A DNA stretch of 21,748 nt from CAZMGD01 sp964565705 (GTDB taxonomy: Bacteria > Actinomycetota > Acidimicrobiia > Acidimicrobiales > Ilumatobacteraceae). The translations under genes were made by a program, and so were the position numbers. Shown one piece after another: positions 1-9,376 of the stretch (the first letter of the stretch is position 1; each line of letters begins with the position of its first letter). Location: NCBI GenBank assembly GCA_964565705.1, contig CAZMGD010000070.1, forward strand, positions 1 to 21,748. Reading direction: 5' to 3'. The notes beneath the pieces are model-generated. The model was not told where the DNA came from. It saw nothing but the letters and a program-made list of their open reading frames with translations, and did no database searches.

Positions 1-1371
1 TCCACCGTGCTGCAGTTCCCGTACCGCGACTTCGTCATGAACCTGTTGGACACGCCGGGCCACAAGGACTTCTCGGAGGACACCTACCGAGTGCTCACCG
101 CGGTCGACGCGGTCGTGATGGTGCTCGACGGCGCGAAGGGTGTGGAGTCGCAGACGCGCAAGCTGTTCCAGGTCTGCCGGGCCCGCAACCTGCCGGTGAT
201 CACGTTCATCAACAAGATGGACCGTCCCGGTCGCGATCCGCTGGAGCTGCTCGACGAGATCGAGTCCGACATCGGGCTGCGACCGACGCCGGCGACGTGG
301 CCGGTCGGGCTCGGCGAGGACTTCCACGGCGTGATCGACCGTCGCGCCGGGCACTACGTCCGATTCACCCGCACCGCCCGCGGCGCGGGCCTGGCGCCGG
401 AGGAGATCGTCGACGCCGCGACCGCCGCCGCCGACGAGGGCCGCCGCTGGGACACCGCCGTGGACGAGTGCGGGCTGCTCGACGCAGTCGGTGCCGACGT
501 CGACTCGAAGTCGTTCCTCGCCGGTGAGGCCACCCCGGTGTTCTTCGGCTCGGCACTGACCAACTTCGGCGTGCGAATGGTACTCGACGCGGTCGCCGAC
601 ATGGCGCCGACGCCATCACCGCGCGTTGCAGACTCCGGCGAACCACGGCCACTGGACGCGCCGATGTCGGCGTTCGTGTTCAAGGTCCAGGCGAACATGG
701 ACCCCGCCCACCGTGACCGTGTTGCATTTGCACGGATCTGTTCTGGGCGGTTCGAGCGCGGCATGGAGGCGATCGACTCGCGCACCGGCAAGTCGCTCAC
801 GACGAAGTACGCGACCACCGCGTTCGGGTCCGATCGGGAGACCGTCGAGGAGGCGTACCCAGGCGACGTGGTCGGCTTCGTGAACGCCGGGGCGGTCCAG
901 ATCGGCGACACGCTGTTCGCCGGGAAGCCGGTCGCGTTCCCCGGCATGCCACGGTTCGCGCCGGAGGCGTTCATGACCGCCCGGCCACGCGACACCGGCA
1001 AGTACAAGCAGTTCCGGAAGGGCCTGGCCCAGCTCGACGAGGAGGGTGTCGTGCAGGTGCTGCGCGACCCCGACATGGCCGACAGCGAGCCGATCCTCGC
1101 CGCGGTGGGCCAACTCCAGTTCGAGGTGTTCGCCCACCGGCTCGGCAGCGAGTTCGGCGCGCCGACCGACATCTACTCCACGTCGTACCAGGCGATCCGC
1201 CTCACCGACGCGGCCAGCGCCGACCGCCTCCGCCGCGCCGGCGGCATCCGCATCCTCATGCGTGGCGACGGCGCGCTCGTCGCCCTGTTCGAGAACCGCT
1301 ACCGCCTCCAGCGCCTCTTGAACGACGAGCCCGAGCTCACGCTCGAACCGATCGGCACCACGACCGACTGA
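1..1371 (+). CDS. prfC: Peptide chain release factor 3 (RF3), N-terminus cut by window edge
   Basis: RF3 is a translational GTPase that recycles RF1/RF2 from the ribosome after peptide release. The reading frame is open from base 1 and ends at TGA 1369-1371, giving 456 visible residues. By comparison with E. coli RF3 (529 aa), roughly the first 70-80 residues, including the P-loop, lie outside the window. The visible part begins at the stretch before the G3 motif (DTPGH), followed by SEDTYR and G4 (NKMD). The wording MNLLDTPGHKDFSEDTYRVLTAVD is RF3-specific rather than EF-G-like. The C-terminal half carries the RF3 domain features PGDVVGFVNAG and VGQLQFEVFAHRL. It converges on the next gene with only 3 bp between stops and no hairpin. 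EF-G is the alternative, but it is longer and has a different domain III-V layout. Confidence 0.95.
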   Translation, partial: STVLQFPYRDFVMNLLDTPGHKDFSEDTYRVLTAVDAVVMVLDGAKGVESQTRKLFQVCRARNLPVITFINKMDRPGRDPLELLDEIESDIGLRPTPATWPVGLGEDFHGVIDRRAGHYVRFTRTARGAGLAPEEIVDAATAAADEGRRWDTAVDECGLLDAVGADVDSKSFLAGEATPVFFGSALTNFGVRMVLDAVADMAPTPSPRVADSGEPRPLDAPMSAFVFKVQANMDPAHRDRVAFARICSGRFERGMEAIDSRTGKSLTTKYATTAFGSDRETVEEAYPGDVVGFVNAGAVQIGDTLFAGKPVAFPGMPRFAPEAFMTARPRDTGKYKQFRKGLAQLDEEGVVQVLRDPDMADSEPILAAVGQLQFEVFAHRLGSEFGAPTDIYSTSYQAIRLTDAASADRLRRAGGIRILMRGDGALVALFENRYRLQRLLNDEPELTLEPIGTTTD

Positions 1372-1374
1372 CCC

Positions 1375-2133
1375 TCAGCGGTCGAGCGCCCGGCGCACGA
1401 CCTCGGCGACGACCGAGCGTTCGCCGTCAGGCGCGTCGATCCGCAGGGCCCCAAGCAGGGAGATCGGCGGCTGGGCGATCACGCGAGGCGACGTGCCGCG
1501 GTGCGGAAAGCTGGCGGCGTGGACGAGGAACGGATGGCAGAGGAACACGTCGCCTGCCTGTCCGGTCGCGAGCGTGACCGGCCCGTCGGGATCCGGCAGC
1601 GGCGCGTGCAGCCCGAGCACTCCGGCAGGCCCGAACGGTCGGAGCAGCGCTGGCATCGCGTGATGTGAGCCGTCGAGGATGCGAGTGGGCGCGTCGTCGA
1701 CACCCACATCCGTGAGCAGGCAGAGCAGCAGGAGGCCCCGCCCCGACGAGTGGTCGTTGACGTACCAGTCGAAGAGGCTGTCCGTCCCCGGCCCCTCGAA
1801 GCTCGCGTCGACGTGCCAGCCGCAATCTCCCGGATCGGTGTCGCTCGGGCAGCGCACGACGAGCAGGCCGAGGTCGGGGCGCGGCTGCCACGACTCGCCG
1901 TCGAGGAGCTGACCGACGGCCTCGACGAGCCGCGGGGCATTGGCCGCCTGCCGGAACGGCTCGCCGCCGACCAGCCCCCGGACCACCGGTTGCGGCCACG
2001 GGCCCCCGGCCGGGATCCCGAGCTGCTCCTCGGCGAGCTCGCAGCACTGGCGGGCGACGGTGCGCGGGAACGCCTCGGCGACGCGCACGAAGCCGCGCTC
2101 CACGAACTGTTCGATCTCGTCGCGGCCCAGCAC
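1375..2133 (-). CDS. Phytanoyl-CoA dioxygenase (PhyH)-like Fe(II)/2-oxoglutarate oxygenase
   Basis: A 252-aa protein of the PhyH fold, expected to hydroxylate a small molecule using Fe(II), 2-oxoglutarate and O2 in the cytoplasm. The iron-binding facial triad can be read as H107-x-D109 in WHVDAS plus distal H205 in FLVHAAS. R217 in PRVIAQP sits where these enzymes bind 2-oxoglutarate. Just before the distal His is GDVFLCHP, the usual GD-x-x-x-x-H strand. The GTG start at 2133 lies 12 bp after the stop of the ABC-F gene, so the two are probably co-transcribed. No strong Shine-Dalgarno site is visible. The substrate cannot be inferred. The pairing with an ABC-F protein hints at a small-molecule or antibiotic-related context, but that is only a guess. 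Confidence 0.8.
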   Translation of the reverse strand: MLGRDEIEQFVERGFVRVAEAFPRTVARQCCELAEEQLGIPAGGPWPQPVVRGLVGGEPFRQAANAPRLVEAVGQLLDGESWQPRPDLGLLVVRCPSDTDPGDCGWHVDASFEGPGTDSLFDWYVNDHSSGRGLLLLCLLTDVGVDDAPTRILDGSHHAMPALLRPFGPAGVLGLHAPLPDPDGPVTLATGQAGDVFLCHPFLVHAASFPHRGTSPRVIAQPPISLLGALRIDAPDGERSVVAEVVRRALDR

Positions 2134-2145
2134 CCGATCGACCCG

Positions 2146-3792
<1,647 letters not shown>

Positions 3793-3833
3793 CCGTCCAG
3801 TCAACCCCACCGGCGCCGCTCGCCCACCCCGAG

Positions 3834-3881
3834 TTCTCGGTCGGTTTCTGGTCGCCGGAGCGACCAGAAACCGACCGAGAA
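3834..3881. repeat. Long perfect palindrome, copy 1 (possible terminator)
   Basis: Left arm 3834-3855 and right arm 3860-3881 are perfect 22-nt reverse complements around a CGGA loop. The core is GGTCGGTTTCTGGTCGC. It begins 7 nt past the stop of the minus-strand methyltransferase and lies upstream of the ABC-F gene, so it could end the methyltransferase transcript. No U-tract follows. A near-identical copy is at 9867-9912. Confidence 0.85.
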
Positions 3882-3888
3882 GGATGGG

Positions 3889-4527
3889 TCAGTCGACGCG
3901 CTCGAGCACGCGGAGGCTGCCGGCCGCCGAGATGAGGCGGAAGCGGCCGCTCTCCAGCGCCGGGACGAAGATCTGCTCGTAGGGCGGACGGCCCCCGTCG
4001 GCGGGATCGGGGAACACGTCGTGGATCGCCAACGTGCCGCCGACGACGACGTGACGCGCCCAGCCCTCGTAGTCGAGACGTGCCGGCTCCTCGCCGTGAC
4101 CGCCGTCGATGAACACGAACGAGCACGGCGTCGTCCAGTAGCGGGCGACGACCGATGACGCTCCCACCACACCGACGACCGCCGGCTCGACACCGGCGTC
4201 GTACACAGCCCGGCGGAAGAACGGCAGCGTGTCCATCCGCCCGATCCGCTCATCGACGACGGAGGCGTCGTGATGGAACCAGCCCTCCTGGTTCTCCTCT
4301 GAGCCGCGATGGTGGTCGATGGCGAACACGACGGTGTCGCACGCGGCCGCCGCAGCGCCCAACCACACCGTCGAGCGCCCGCAATACGAGCCGATCTCCA
4401 CGAAGGGACGCCCGGGCAGCGCCCGACCGGCAGAGATCGCCGCGTCGTACAGCGCATCGCCTTCGTCGGCGGGCATGAACCCCTTGGTGGCCAGTGCCAC
4501 GTCGCGCCAGCTCGCCGACTCGTCCAC
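3889..4527 (-). CDS. Class I SAM-dependent methyltransferase (Methyltransf_24 type)
   Basis: A 212-aa soluble protein with a class I Rossmann methyltransferase fold. Motif I reads FVEIGSYCGRS (about 43-52), where SAM binds. An acidic motif II region, FAIDHH, follows near 69-73. Motif IV-like FIDGGH lies at 139-144, followed by GGTLAIHDVFPD at about 163-174. The DGGH and HD residues are typical of the Methyltransf_24 group, which often modifies sugars or secondary metabolites. The frame is open up to a GTG at 4578, which would overlap the divergent glycosyltransferase start. I prefer GTG 4527 because GGAGG (plus-strand 4532-4536) sits 4 nt before it. Divergence from two membrane glycosyltransferases suggests, but does not prove, a role in surface glycan modification. 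The substrate is unknown. Confidence 0.8.
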   Translation of the reverse strand: MDESASWRDVALATKGFMPADEGDALYDAAISAGRALPGRPFVEIGSYCGRSTVWLGAAAAACDTVVFAIDHHRGSEENQEGWFHHDASVVDERIGRMDTLPFFRRAVYDAGVEPAVVGVVGASSVVARYWTTPCSFVFIDGGHGEEPARLDYEGWARHVVVGGTLAIHDVFPDPADGGRPPYEQIFVPALESGRFRLISAAGSLRVLERVD

Positions 4528-4553
4528 GCTGCCTCCGTTCACCAGCGGTGCAC

Positions 4554-4559
4554 CATAAT
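4554..4559 (+). promoter_or_regulatory. -10-like CATAAT before glycosyltransferase GTG
   Basis: CATAAT ends 8 nt before GTG 4568, with no Shine-Dalgarno sequence in between, which fits a leaderless or near-leaderless transcript. It lies inside the possible N-terminal extension of the divergent methyltransferase, which supports the shorter start for that gene. Confidence 0.5.
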
Positions 4560-4567
4560 CGTGCCCC

Positions 4568-6253
4568 GTGCGCGTCACCCCTGCCCTCTTGCGCTACGCG
4601 CCCTTGGGTGCGTTCGTGGCGTTGTCGGTGCTGCTGGCGTTCGCCGTGCACCGCGAGGGCCACTTCTGGGGCGACGACTACGCGCTCTACATCCGCCAGT
4701 CCGAGGGTCTCGTGAACGGCAACTGGGCGCAGGTCATCTCCGACAACCACTTCACCGTCGACAACTCGGCCTGGCACACGTTCAGCCCCTACGTGTACCC
4801 GTGGGGGTTCCCGATGCTGCTCGCGCCGTTCTACTGGCAGTGGGGACTGGACTACGAGCACCTCAAGTGGCTCGGCGTGGTCTGCTTCGCCGTGTTCCTG
4901 GTGTGCTTCAACCGGATCACCGAACGTCGCATCGGCTACGGCGCCGCGCTCGCGCTGACGGCGGCGATCGGCTGCTCCCTCCCGTTCCTCGGCCACACCA
5001 ACACGGTGCAGTCGGAGATGCCGTTCCTCGCCTTCGCCGGCATCTGCCTCTGGACGATCGATCAGCTCGAGGACCGCCAGGCGTGGGAGGCCGATCGACT
5101 CTGGCCGCTGGTGACCCTCGGCGGACTGATCGCGTTCACGTTCAACATCCGCCGCGAAGGGCTGGCGCTGATCATCGCCCTCGTCGCCGTGCACGCCGTC
5201 CACCTGGCCACGATCCGGCACGGTCCGGGGTGGTGGCACAACGTCCGCTGGAAGCGACTCGCGGTGCCGTACGTGACGTTTGCCGTCTCGGTCGCCGTGT
5301 TCCAGCTGCTGCTCCCGAGCGTGCTCGTGCCCGACTATCCGGGAACAGGGTTCCAGAACCTGAAGGAGAACGTCCCGTACTTCCGCGACGAGCTGGCCGC
5401 GCAGCTCGGCTTCAGCCGTCCGTACCGCGACCACTTCGAGGTGCTCGGGTCGGTCGGGCTCGGCCACACCCTGTTCCGGATCATCCTGTGGCTGATCGTG
5501 ATCGGGTTCGTCGCCCGCCTGGTGCGCAACTGGCGCCAGGACGCTTCGCTGCTCGCCTACACGGCGGCGATGGCCGGTGTCACTGGCCGGTTGCCGTTCC
5601 ACGAGGGCCGCTACCTGCTGCAGCTGACCCCGTTCCTGCTGTACTTCGCCGCCCAGGCCATCCCCACGCTCACCGAGCTCGTCCTCGCCGCCCGCCGTCG
5701 GCCCGAGCCGGATCCCGTGGCCGCCGTGGCCGCGGCGGAACCTGTGCTCGCCAGCGAGCTGCCCTTCGCCGAGACCGTCACCGATCCCGGCGGCGAGGCC
5801 GACGCCGCGGTTCCGCACCCACCGACACGCCAGCCGTTGCCCGGACGCATCGCCATGGGTGTCGTGATCGCCGGATTGGCCGGGCTCGCCCTGCTCGGCT
5901 TCAGCGCTGCACGCGGCGAGGCGGAGCGGACGTCGGCGGGCAACGCGACCGGCATCCCCCAGTGGGGACCGACCGATCCCTACGTCGAGGAGATGTGGGC
6001 CGCGGTGCGCTCCAACACCCGTGCCGACGACGTCGTCGCGTTCTTCCGCTCGCGGGCGATGACCTTGGAGACCGACCGGCGCGCCATTCAGAGCGGTGGG
6101 CTGGAGACGATCCTCCAGGCCGCCGACTTCTATGCCATGGAGAAGGGCAGCTCGTACAGTCAGCCGAACGTGAGCGACGAGCAGGCAGCCGAAACCGGCA
6201 TGGTGAAGGTGTGGGAGAACGCCAAGTTCGTCTTGTGGCAGATCCCGCAGTGA
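4568..6253 (+). CDS. Multi-pass GT-C-type membrane glycosyltransferase
   Basis: A 561-aa integral membrane protein. GT-C enzymes take sugars from polyprenyl-phosphate donors on the outer face of the membrane. A first membrane helix (about 11-27) is followed directly by GHFWGDDYALY. The acidic pair D36-D37 in the first external loop is the GT-C/GT39-type catalytic position. About ten more hydrophobic stretches run to around residue 370. A soluble Pro/Ala/Glu-rich loop then precedes a last helix (RIAMGVVIAGLAGLALLGF, near 420-438), which leaves a C-terminal domain of about 120 residues probably outside the membrane. The GTG start at 4568 has CATAAT 8 nt upstream. Its stop overlaps the following GT2 start by 4 bp (GTGA), indicating translational coupling. 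The acceptor (glycan, lipid or protein) cannot be told from sequence. Confidence 0.8.
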   Translation: MRVTPALLRYAPLGAFVALSVLLAFAVHREGHFWGDDYALYIRQSEGLVNGNWAQVISDNHFTVDNSAWHTFSPYVYPWGFPMLLAPFYWQWGLDYEHLKWLGVVCFAVFLVCFNRITERRIGYGAALALTAAIGCSLPFLGHTNTVQSEMPFLAFAGICLWTIDQLEDRQAWEADRLWPLVTLGGLIAFTFNIRREGLALIIALVAVHAVHLATIRHGPGWWHNVRWKRLAVPYVTFAVSVAVFQLLLPSVLVPDYPGTGFQNLKENVPYFRDELAAQLGFSRPYRDHFEVLGSVGLGHTLFRIILWLIVIGFVARLVRNWRQDASLLAYTAAMAGVTGRLPFHEGRYLLQLTPFLLYFAAQAIPTLTELVLAARRRPEPDPVAAVAAAEPVLASELPFAETVTDPGGEADAAVPHPPTRQPLPGRIAMGVVIAGLAGLALLGFSAARGEAERTSAGNATGIPQWGPTDPYVEEMWAAVRSNTRADDVVAFFRSRAMTLETDRRAIQSGGLETILQAADFYAMEKGSSYSQPNVSDEQAAETGMVKVWENAKFVLWQIPQ

Positions 6254-7422
6254 GCGCCGATCGTTGCGAACTGACGATCCTCATGCCCTGCCTCGACGAG
6301 GCCGAGACGGTCGCGACCTGCGTGCACAAGGCCCGCGGCTGGTTGGACCGCACTGGCGTCGACGGCGAGGTGGTGATCGCCGACAACGGCAGCACCGACG
6401 GATCGCGTGAGCTCGCCGCCGAGGCCGGGGCCCGCGTCGTGCCGGTCGTCGAGCGCGGCTACGGCGCCGCGCTGAAAGGCGGCATCGCCGCCGCCCGCGG
6501 CACCTACGTGATCATGGGCGACGCCGACGACAGCTACGACTTCGAGCACCTCGAGTCGTTCCTCGAGCGGCTCCGCGCCGGCGACGACCTCGTCATGGGC
6601 AACCGCTTCGCCGGTGGGATCGAACCCGGAGCGATGCCGTGGCTGCACCGCTACGTCGGCAACCCGGCGCTGAGCGCTGCCGGACGGATCTTCTTCCGGG
6701 TGCCCGTCAAGGACTTCCACTGCGGCCTGCGCGGCTTCCGTCGCGACTCAGCCCAAGCCCTGCGCCTGCGCACGAACGGGATGGAGTTCGCCAGCGAGAT
6801 GGTGGTGAAGGCCACCCTCGCCGGCCAGACGATCAGCGAGGTGCCGACCACGCTGCGCCCCGACGGCCGCACCCGGGCACCGCACCTGCGCACCTGGCAC
6901 GACGGCTGGCGTCACCTCCGCTTCCTGCTCCTGTACAGCCCGCGATGGCTCTTCCTCGTGCCCGGGCTCATCGTGTTCGTCCTCGGCGTGGTCGCCACGG
7001 CGCTGCTGACCGTCGGCGACGTCACGATCGGATCGGTCACCTTCAGCGTGTCGACGCTCGTGTATGCCGCAGCCCTGGCGGTGATCGGGTTCCAGGCCGT
7101 GACGTTCGCACTGTTCACGAAGGTCTACGCAGTCGCCCGCGGCTTCTTGCCGCCCGATTCGCGGATCGACCGCTTCGGCGCCCGCTTCCGCCTGGAGCGC
7201 GGGATCTACCTCGGCGTGTTGGTGTTCCTTGCCGGTCTCATCGGCACCGCGATCGGGCTGTGGCGCTGGCGCGACACCGGCTTCGGCGACCTCGACACCG
7301 CCCGCCAGCTGCGCGTCGTCGTGCCCTCGGCACTGGGCCTGATGCTCGGCTCGTCCCTGGTGCTGTCGAGCTTCTTCTTGTCCATCCTCGGCATGGACAA
7401 GCGCATCGACCTGCACGATTAG
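6250..7422 (+). CDS. GT2 glycosyltransferase, polyprenyl-phosphate sugar synthase-like, with membrane anchor
   Basis: A 390-aa protein. An N-terminal GT-A/GT2 catalytic domain (about 1-225) is fused to four predicted membrane helices (near 233-253, 267-290, 320-338, 358-380). TILMPCLDEAETV opens the fold, NGSTDGS follows at about 46-52, and the metal-binding acidic motif is DADDS at 91-95. The order resembles dolichyl/polyprenyl-phosphate mannose or glucose synthases, which charge a lipid carrier from a nucleotide sugar at the inner face. The GTG start at 6250 overlaps the stop of the upstream GT-C gene by 4 bp. The reading frame is open upstream, but the GT2 homology begins only here. The likely team role is that this enzyme makes the lipid-linked sugar and the GT-C partner transfers it. 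Sugar identity is unknown. Confidence 0.85.
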   Translation: MSADRCELTILMPCLDEAETVATCVHKARGWLDRTGVDGEVVIADNGSTDGSRELAAEAGARVVPVVERGYGAALKGGIAAARGTYVIMGDADDSYDFEHLESFLERLRAGDDLVMGNRFAGGIEPGAMPWLHRYVGNPALSAAGRIFFRVPVKDFHCGLRGFRRDSAQALRLRTNGMEFASEMVVKATLAGQTISEVPTTLRPDGRTRAPHLRTWHDGWRHLRFLLLYSPRWLFLVPGLIVFVLGVVATALLTVGDVTIGSVTFSVSTLVYAAALAVIGFQAVTFALFTKVYAVARGFLPPDSRIDRFGARFRLERGIYLGVLVFLAGLIGTAIGLWRWRDTGFGDLDTARQLRVVVPSALGLMLGSSLVLSSFFLSILGMDKRIDLHD

Positions 7423-7463
7423 GTTGCTCGCTCCTCGCTGAAGTGCTGGATGACGGTGTCCGA

Positions 7464-7547
7464 GTCTGTGTGACGGGACAGGTCTGTGTGACCCCAGTGG
7501 GCTGTGAGCCTGGTGACGGGGCGCGGCATTCACACGGTCACACGGAC
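7464..7547. repeat. Direct and inverted GTGTGAC repeats between convergent genes
   Basis: This 137-bp gap between the convergent GT2 and hydrolase genes has no coding signal. TCTGTGTGAC occurs twice (from about 7465 and 7483). GTCTGTGTGACC (7482-7493) pairs with GGTCACACGGAC (7536-7547) with one mismatch, leaving a 42-nt loop. It could fold into a weak bidirectional terminator. It differs in kind from the perfect palindromes elsewhere in the window. Confidence 0.4.
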
Positions 7548-7559
7548 GTGGACGGGTGC

Positions 7560-8495
7560 TCAGGCGACGTCGGTGATGTGGGGGCGGACGTGGCCGGTGC
7601 GCAGGCGGCGACGGCGGGTGCGCTCGTCGTACTTCGCCGGCTTCGTCGTGGCCATGAAGTCGTGGAGCACTGCGAGGAACCGTTCCGGATCCTGGTGGTG
7701 GGGGAAGTGGCCGGCCTCGGGGAAGATCTCCACGCGGGCGCTCGCCAGCTCCTCCTCGATGCGGTGAGCGTGAGCCACCGGGATGATCCCGTCGTGGCCG
7801 CCCCACACGACGAGCATCGGCATGTCGTCCGCGAGGTAGGCGCGGTCGAGCATCGTCACGACCTGGCCCCGCCAATCGACCACGGACCGCAGCGTGCGGG
7901 TGAACGCGAACTGCGACTCGCTGCGCGGCAGCCCGTCGAGCACCCGCATCACCTCGTCGGCGTCACGGCCGAGGTCGGTCCGGCTGTGGCGCAGCGCGGT
8001 CGTGACCACGCGCGCCACCTGGCGTGAGCCGGGCAGGCGCAAGGGCGGCAGCATCAGCTCGGCGAACGGCGCGGCGAGGAGTCGCAGCAGCGGCGCCACC
8101 TCCCGCCCGACGCCACCCGGAGCGACGAGCACCAACCGCTCGCAGCGCTGGGGATACTGGTAGACGAGTTGAGCGGCCACGCCGCCGCCGAGCGAGTGCC
8201 CGACGACGGTGGCCCGTTCGATGCCGAGCACGTCGAGCAGGTCGCGCATCCCGTTGGCATACGCGGCGGCCGAGTAGTCCGCACGCGGCTTGTCCGAATG
8301 GCCGTGCCCGAGCAGGTCGGGTGCGAGCACCGTGTAGCGCTCGGCGAGCGCCGGCATCAACGGCACCCACGCCTCGGAGTTGTCGCCGATGCCGTGCAGC
8401 AGCAACAGCGCCGGGCCCTCACCGCAGAGGCGGAACGCGCGCTGGTAGCCGTGGATCGTGCGGTACTGCACGGAGGTGTCCACCGACGCCGTCAT
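7560..8495 (-). CDS. Alpha/beta hydrolase fold protein
   Basis: A 311-aa serine hydrolase of the alpha/beta fold, probably cytoplasmic. The oxyanion-hole motif is HGIG (34-37). The nucleophile elbow is GHSLG (99-103) with Ser101. The acid is probably D235 in WGGHDGIIP and the base H263 in EAGHFPH. All triad members are therefore present. A lid region (about 130-205) is rich in hydrophobic residues. The last 30 residues are unusually basic (DERTRRRRLRTGH) and extend past the usual end of the fold. The reading frame continues upstream, but homology begins at ATG 8495. There is no Shine-Dalgarno sequence; TAACGT lies 10 nt upstream. It is divergent from the VOC operon. Possible activities include esterase, lipase, epoxide hydrolase or C-C hydrolase. 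The substrate is not inferable. Confidence 0.88.
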   Translation of the reverse strand: MTASVDTSVQYRTIHGYQRAFRLCGEGPALLLLHGIGDNSEAWVPLMPALAERYTVLAPDLLGHGHSDKPRADYSAAAYANGMRDLLDVLGIERATVVGHSLGGGVAAQLVYQYPQRCERLVLVAPGGVGREVAPLLRLLAAPFAELMLPPLRLPGSRQVARVVTTALRHSRTDLGRDADEVMRVLDGLPRSESQFAFTRTLRSVVDWRGQVVTMLDRAYLADDMPMLVVWGGHDGIIPVAHAHRIEEELASARVEIFPEAGHFPHHQDPERFLAVLHDFMATTKPAKYDERTRRRRLRTGHVRPHITDVA

Positions 8496-8543
8496 GTGCC
8501 GCTGCACGTTACTCGTGCCGGTCCGACCTCCGAGACGTGGGCC

Positions 8544-8576
8544 TTGACATGATTGCAGTATCACGCAAATATTGCG
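8544..8576 (+). promoter_or_regulatory. Promoter and probable ArsR operator of VOC-ArsR-AHSA1 operon
   Basis: TTGACA (8544-8549) is followed after 18 nt by AATATT (8568-8573), which lies 6 nt before ATG 8580, a leaderless arrangement. The -10 is embedded in a perfect palindrome, CGCAA-ATA-TTGCG (8564-8576). A further TTGC half-site is at 8553-8556 between the two hexamers. The AT-rich stretch stands out from the GC-rich surroundings. Autorepression by the ArsR-family protein encoded two genes... that is, in the second gene of the operon, is the likely logic (inferred). Confidence 0.65.
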
Positions 8577-8579
8577 TCT

Positions 8580-9044
8580 ATGGATGAGCATGTGTTCACG
8601 ACGAGCGTCCACTACCGAGATCCCAAGGCCGCGCTCGAATGGCTGGAACGGGCATTCGGGTTCGAGGTCACGATGGCCATCGACGGGCCGCCCGACGCGC
8701 CCGAGATGTGCCACTACGAGATGAGCTGCGCGGGCGAGGGCCGGATCATGGTCGGTGCCGAATGGGACGGCTGGGTACGCAGCCCGGCCAGCATCGGCGG
8801 GGCGAACACCCAGACCGTGCACGTGCAGTTGCCCACCGGGCTGGACGACCACTGCGAGCGGGCACGAGCCACCGGTGCGGTGATCGCAGCCGAGCCGAGC
8901 GACCAGTTCTACGGCGACCGCACCTACCGAGCCGTCGATCCCGAAGGCCACCGGTGGACGTTCTCGACGCACGTCCGCGACGTCACCCGTGCCGAGGCCG
9001 AGGTCGCCATCGGACAATCGATCACGGCGACGAACTGGGCATGA
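8580..9044 (+). CDS. VOC superfamily (glyoxalase/bleomycin-resistance fold) protein
   Basis: A 154-aa protein built of paired beta-alpha-beta-beta-beta modules typical of the vicinal oxygen chelate fold. The opening FTTSVHYRDPKAALEWLERAFGFE and the closing YGDRTYRAVDPEGHRWTF are hallmark stretches. Family members include glyoxalases, extradiol dioxygenases and drug-binding proteins. Metal-binding candidates include H13 and an acidic residue in the second module, but I cannot assign a reaction. ATG 8580 is chosen over an in-frame upstream TTG at 8553 because a -10-like AATATT sits 6 nt before it and the fold begins there. Its TGA overlaps the ArsR ATG (ATGA), so it is first in a coupled three-gene operon with ArsR and AHSA1 proteins, a common actinobacterial grouping. 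Confidence 0.88.
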   Translation: MDEHVFTTSVHYRDPKAALEWLERAFGFEVTMAIDGPPDAPEMCHYEMSCAGEGRIMVGAEWDGWVRSPASIGGANTQTVHVQLPTGLDDHCERARATGAVIAAEPSDQFYGDRTYRAVDPEGHRWTFSTHVRDVTRAEAEVAIGQSITATNWA

Positions 9045-9376
9045 GCGATCCGGCGGCGCGGCTGGACGACACGCTGGCGGCGCTCGCCGACCCGGTGCGG
9101 CGACGAGCCGTCGAGCTGCTCGCCGACCGACCCCGCCGCGCCGGCGAGCTCGCTGCCGAGCTCGGTGCGACCCCGTCGGCGATGAGCAGGCACCTCCGCG
9201 TGCTGCGTCAGCGCGGCCTCGTCACCGAGACCCATCCCGACTTCGACGCCCGGGTTCGCATCTACGCCCTGCGCTCGGCCCCGATGGCCGAGCTGCGCAG
9301 CTGGCTCGCAACCGCCGAGCGCGGCTGGGCCGACCAGCTCGCCGCCTTCGCCGCCCACGTCGAGCGCGAAGCGTGA
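9041..9376 (+). CDS. ArsR-family winged helix-turn-helix regulator
   Basis: A 111-aa transcription regulator. The ArsR winged HTH spans about 8-78: LADPVRRRAVELLADRPRRAGELAAELG, then the recognition helix in PSAMSRHLRVLRQRGLV, then the wing with RVRIYALR. It contains no cysteine, so it is unlikely to sense arsenic or other soft metals through the classical sites. It belongs with the non-metal ArsR proteins that accompany SRPBCC/AHSA1 partners. It overlaps the VOC gene by 4 bp (ATGA) and the AHSA1 gene by 4 bp (GTGA), so the three proteins should be made in step. The palindrome at 8564-8576 is the likely binding site. Confidence 0.93.
   Translation: MSDPAARLDDTLAALADPVRRRAVELLADRPRRAGELAAELGATPSAMSRHLRVLRQRGLVTETHPDFDARVRIYALRSAPMAELRSWLATAERGWADQLAAFAAHVEREA

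Noticed and set aside
4309..6249. Upstream extension of the GT2 frame through the GT-C gene
   Set aside because: GT2 homology begins only at GTG 6250. The upstream part is Arg/Pro-rich shadow of the GT-C frame.
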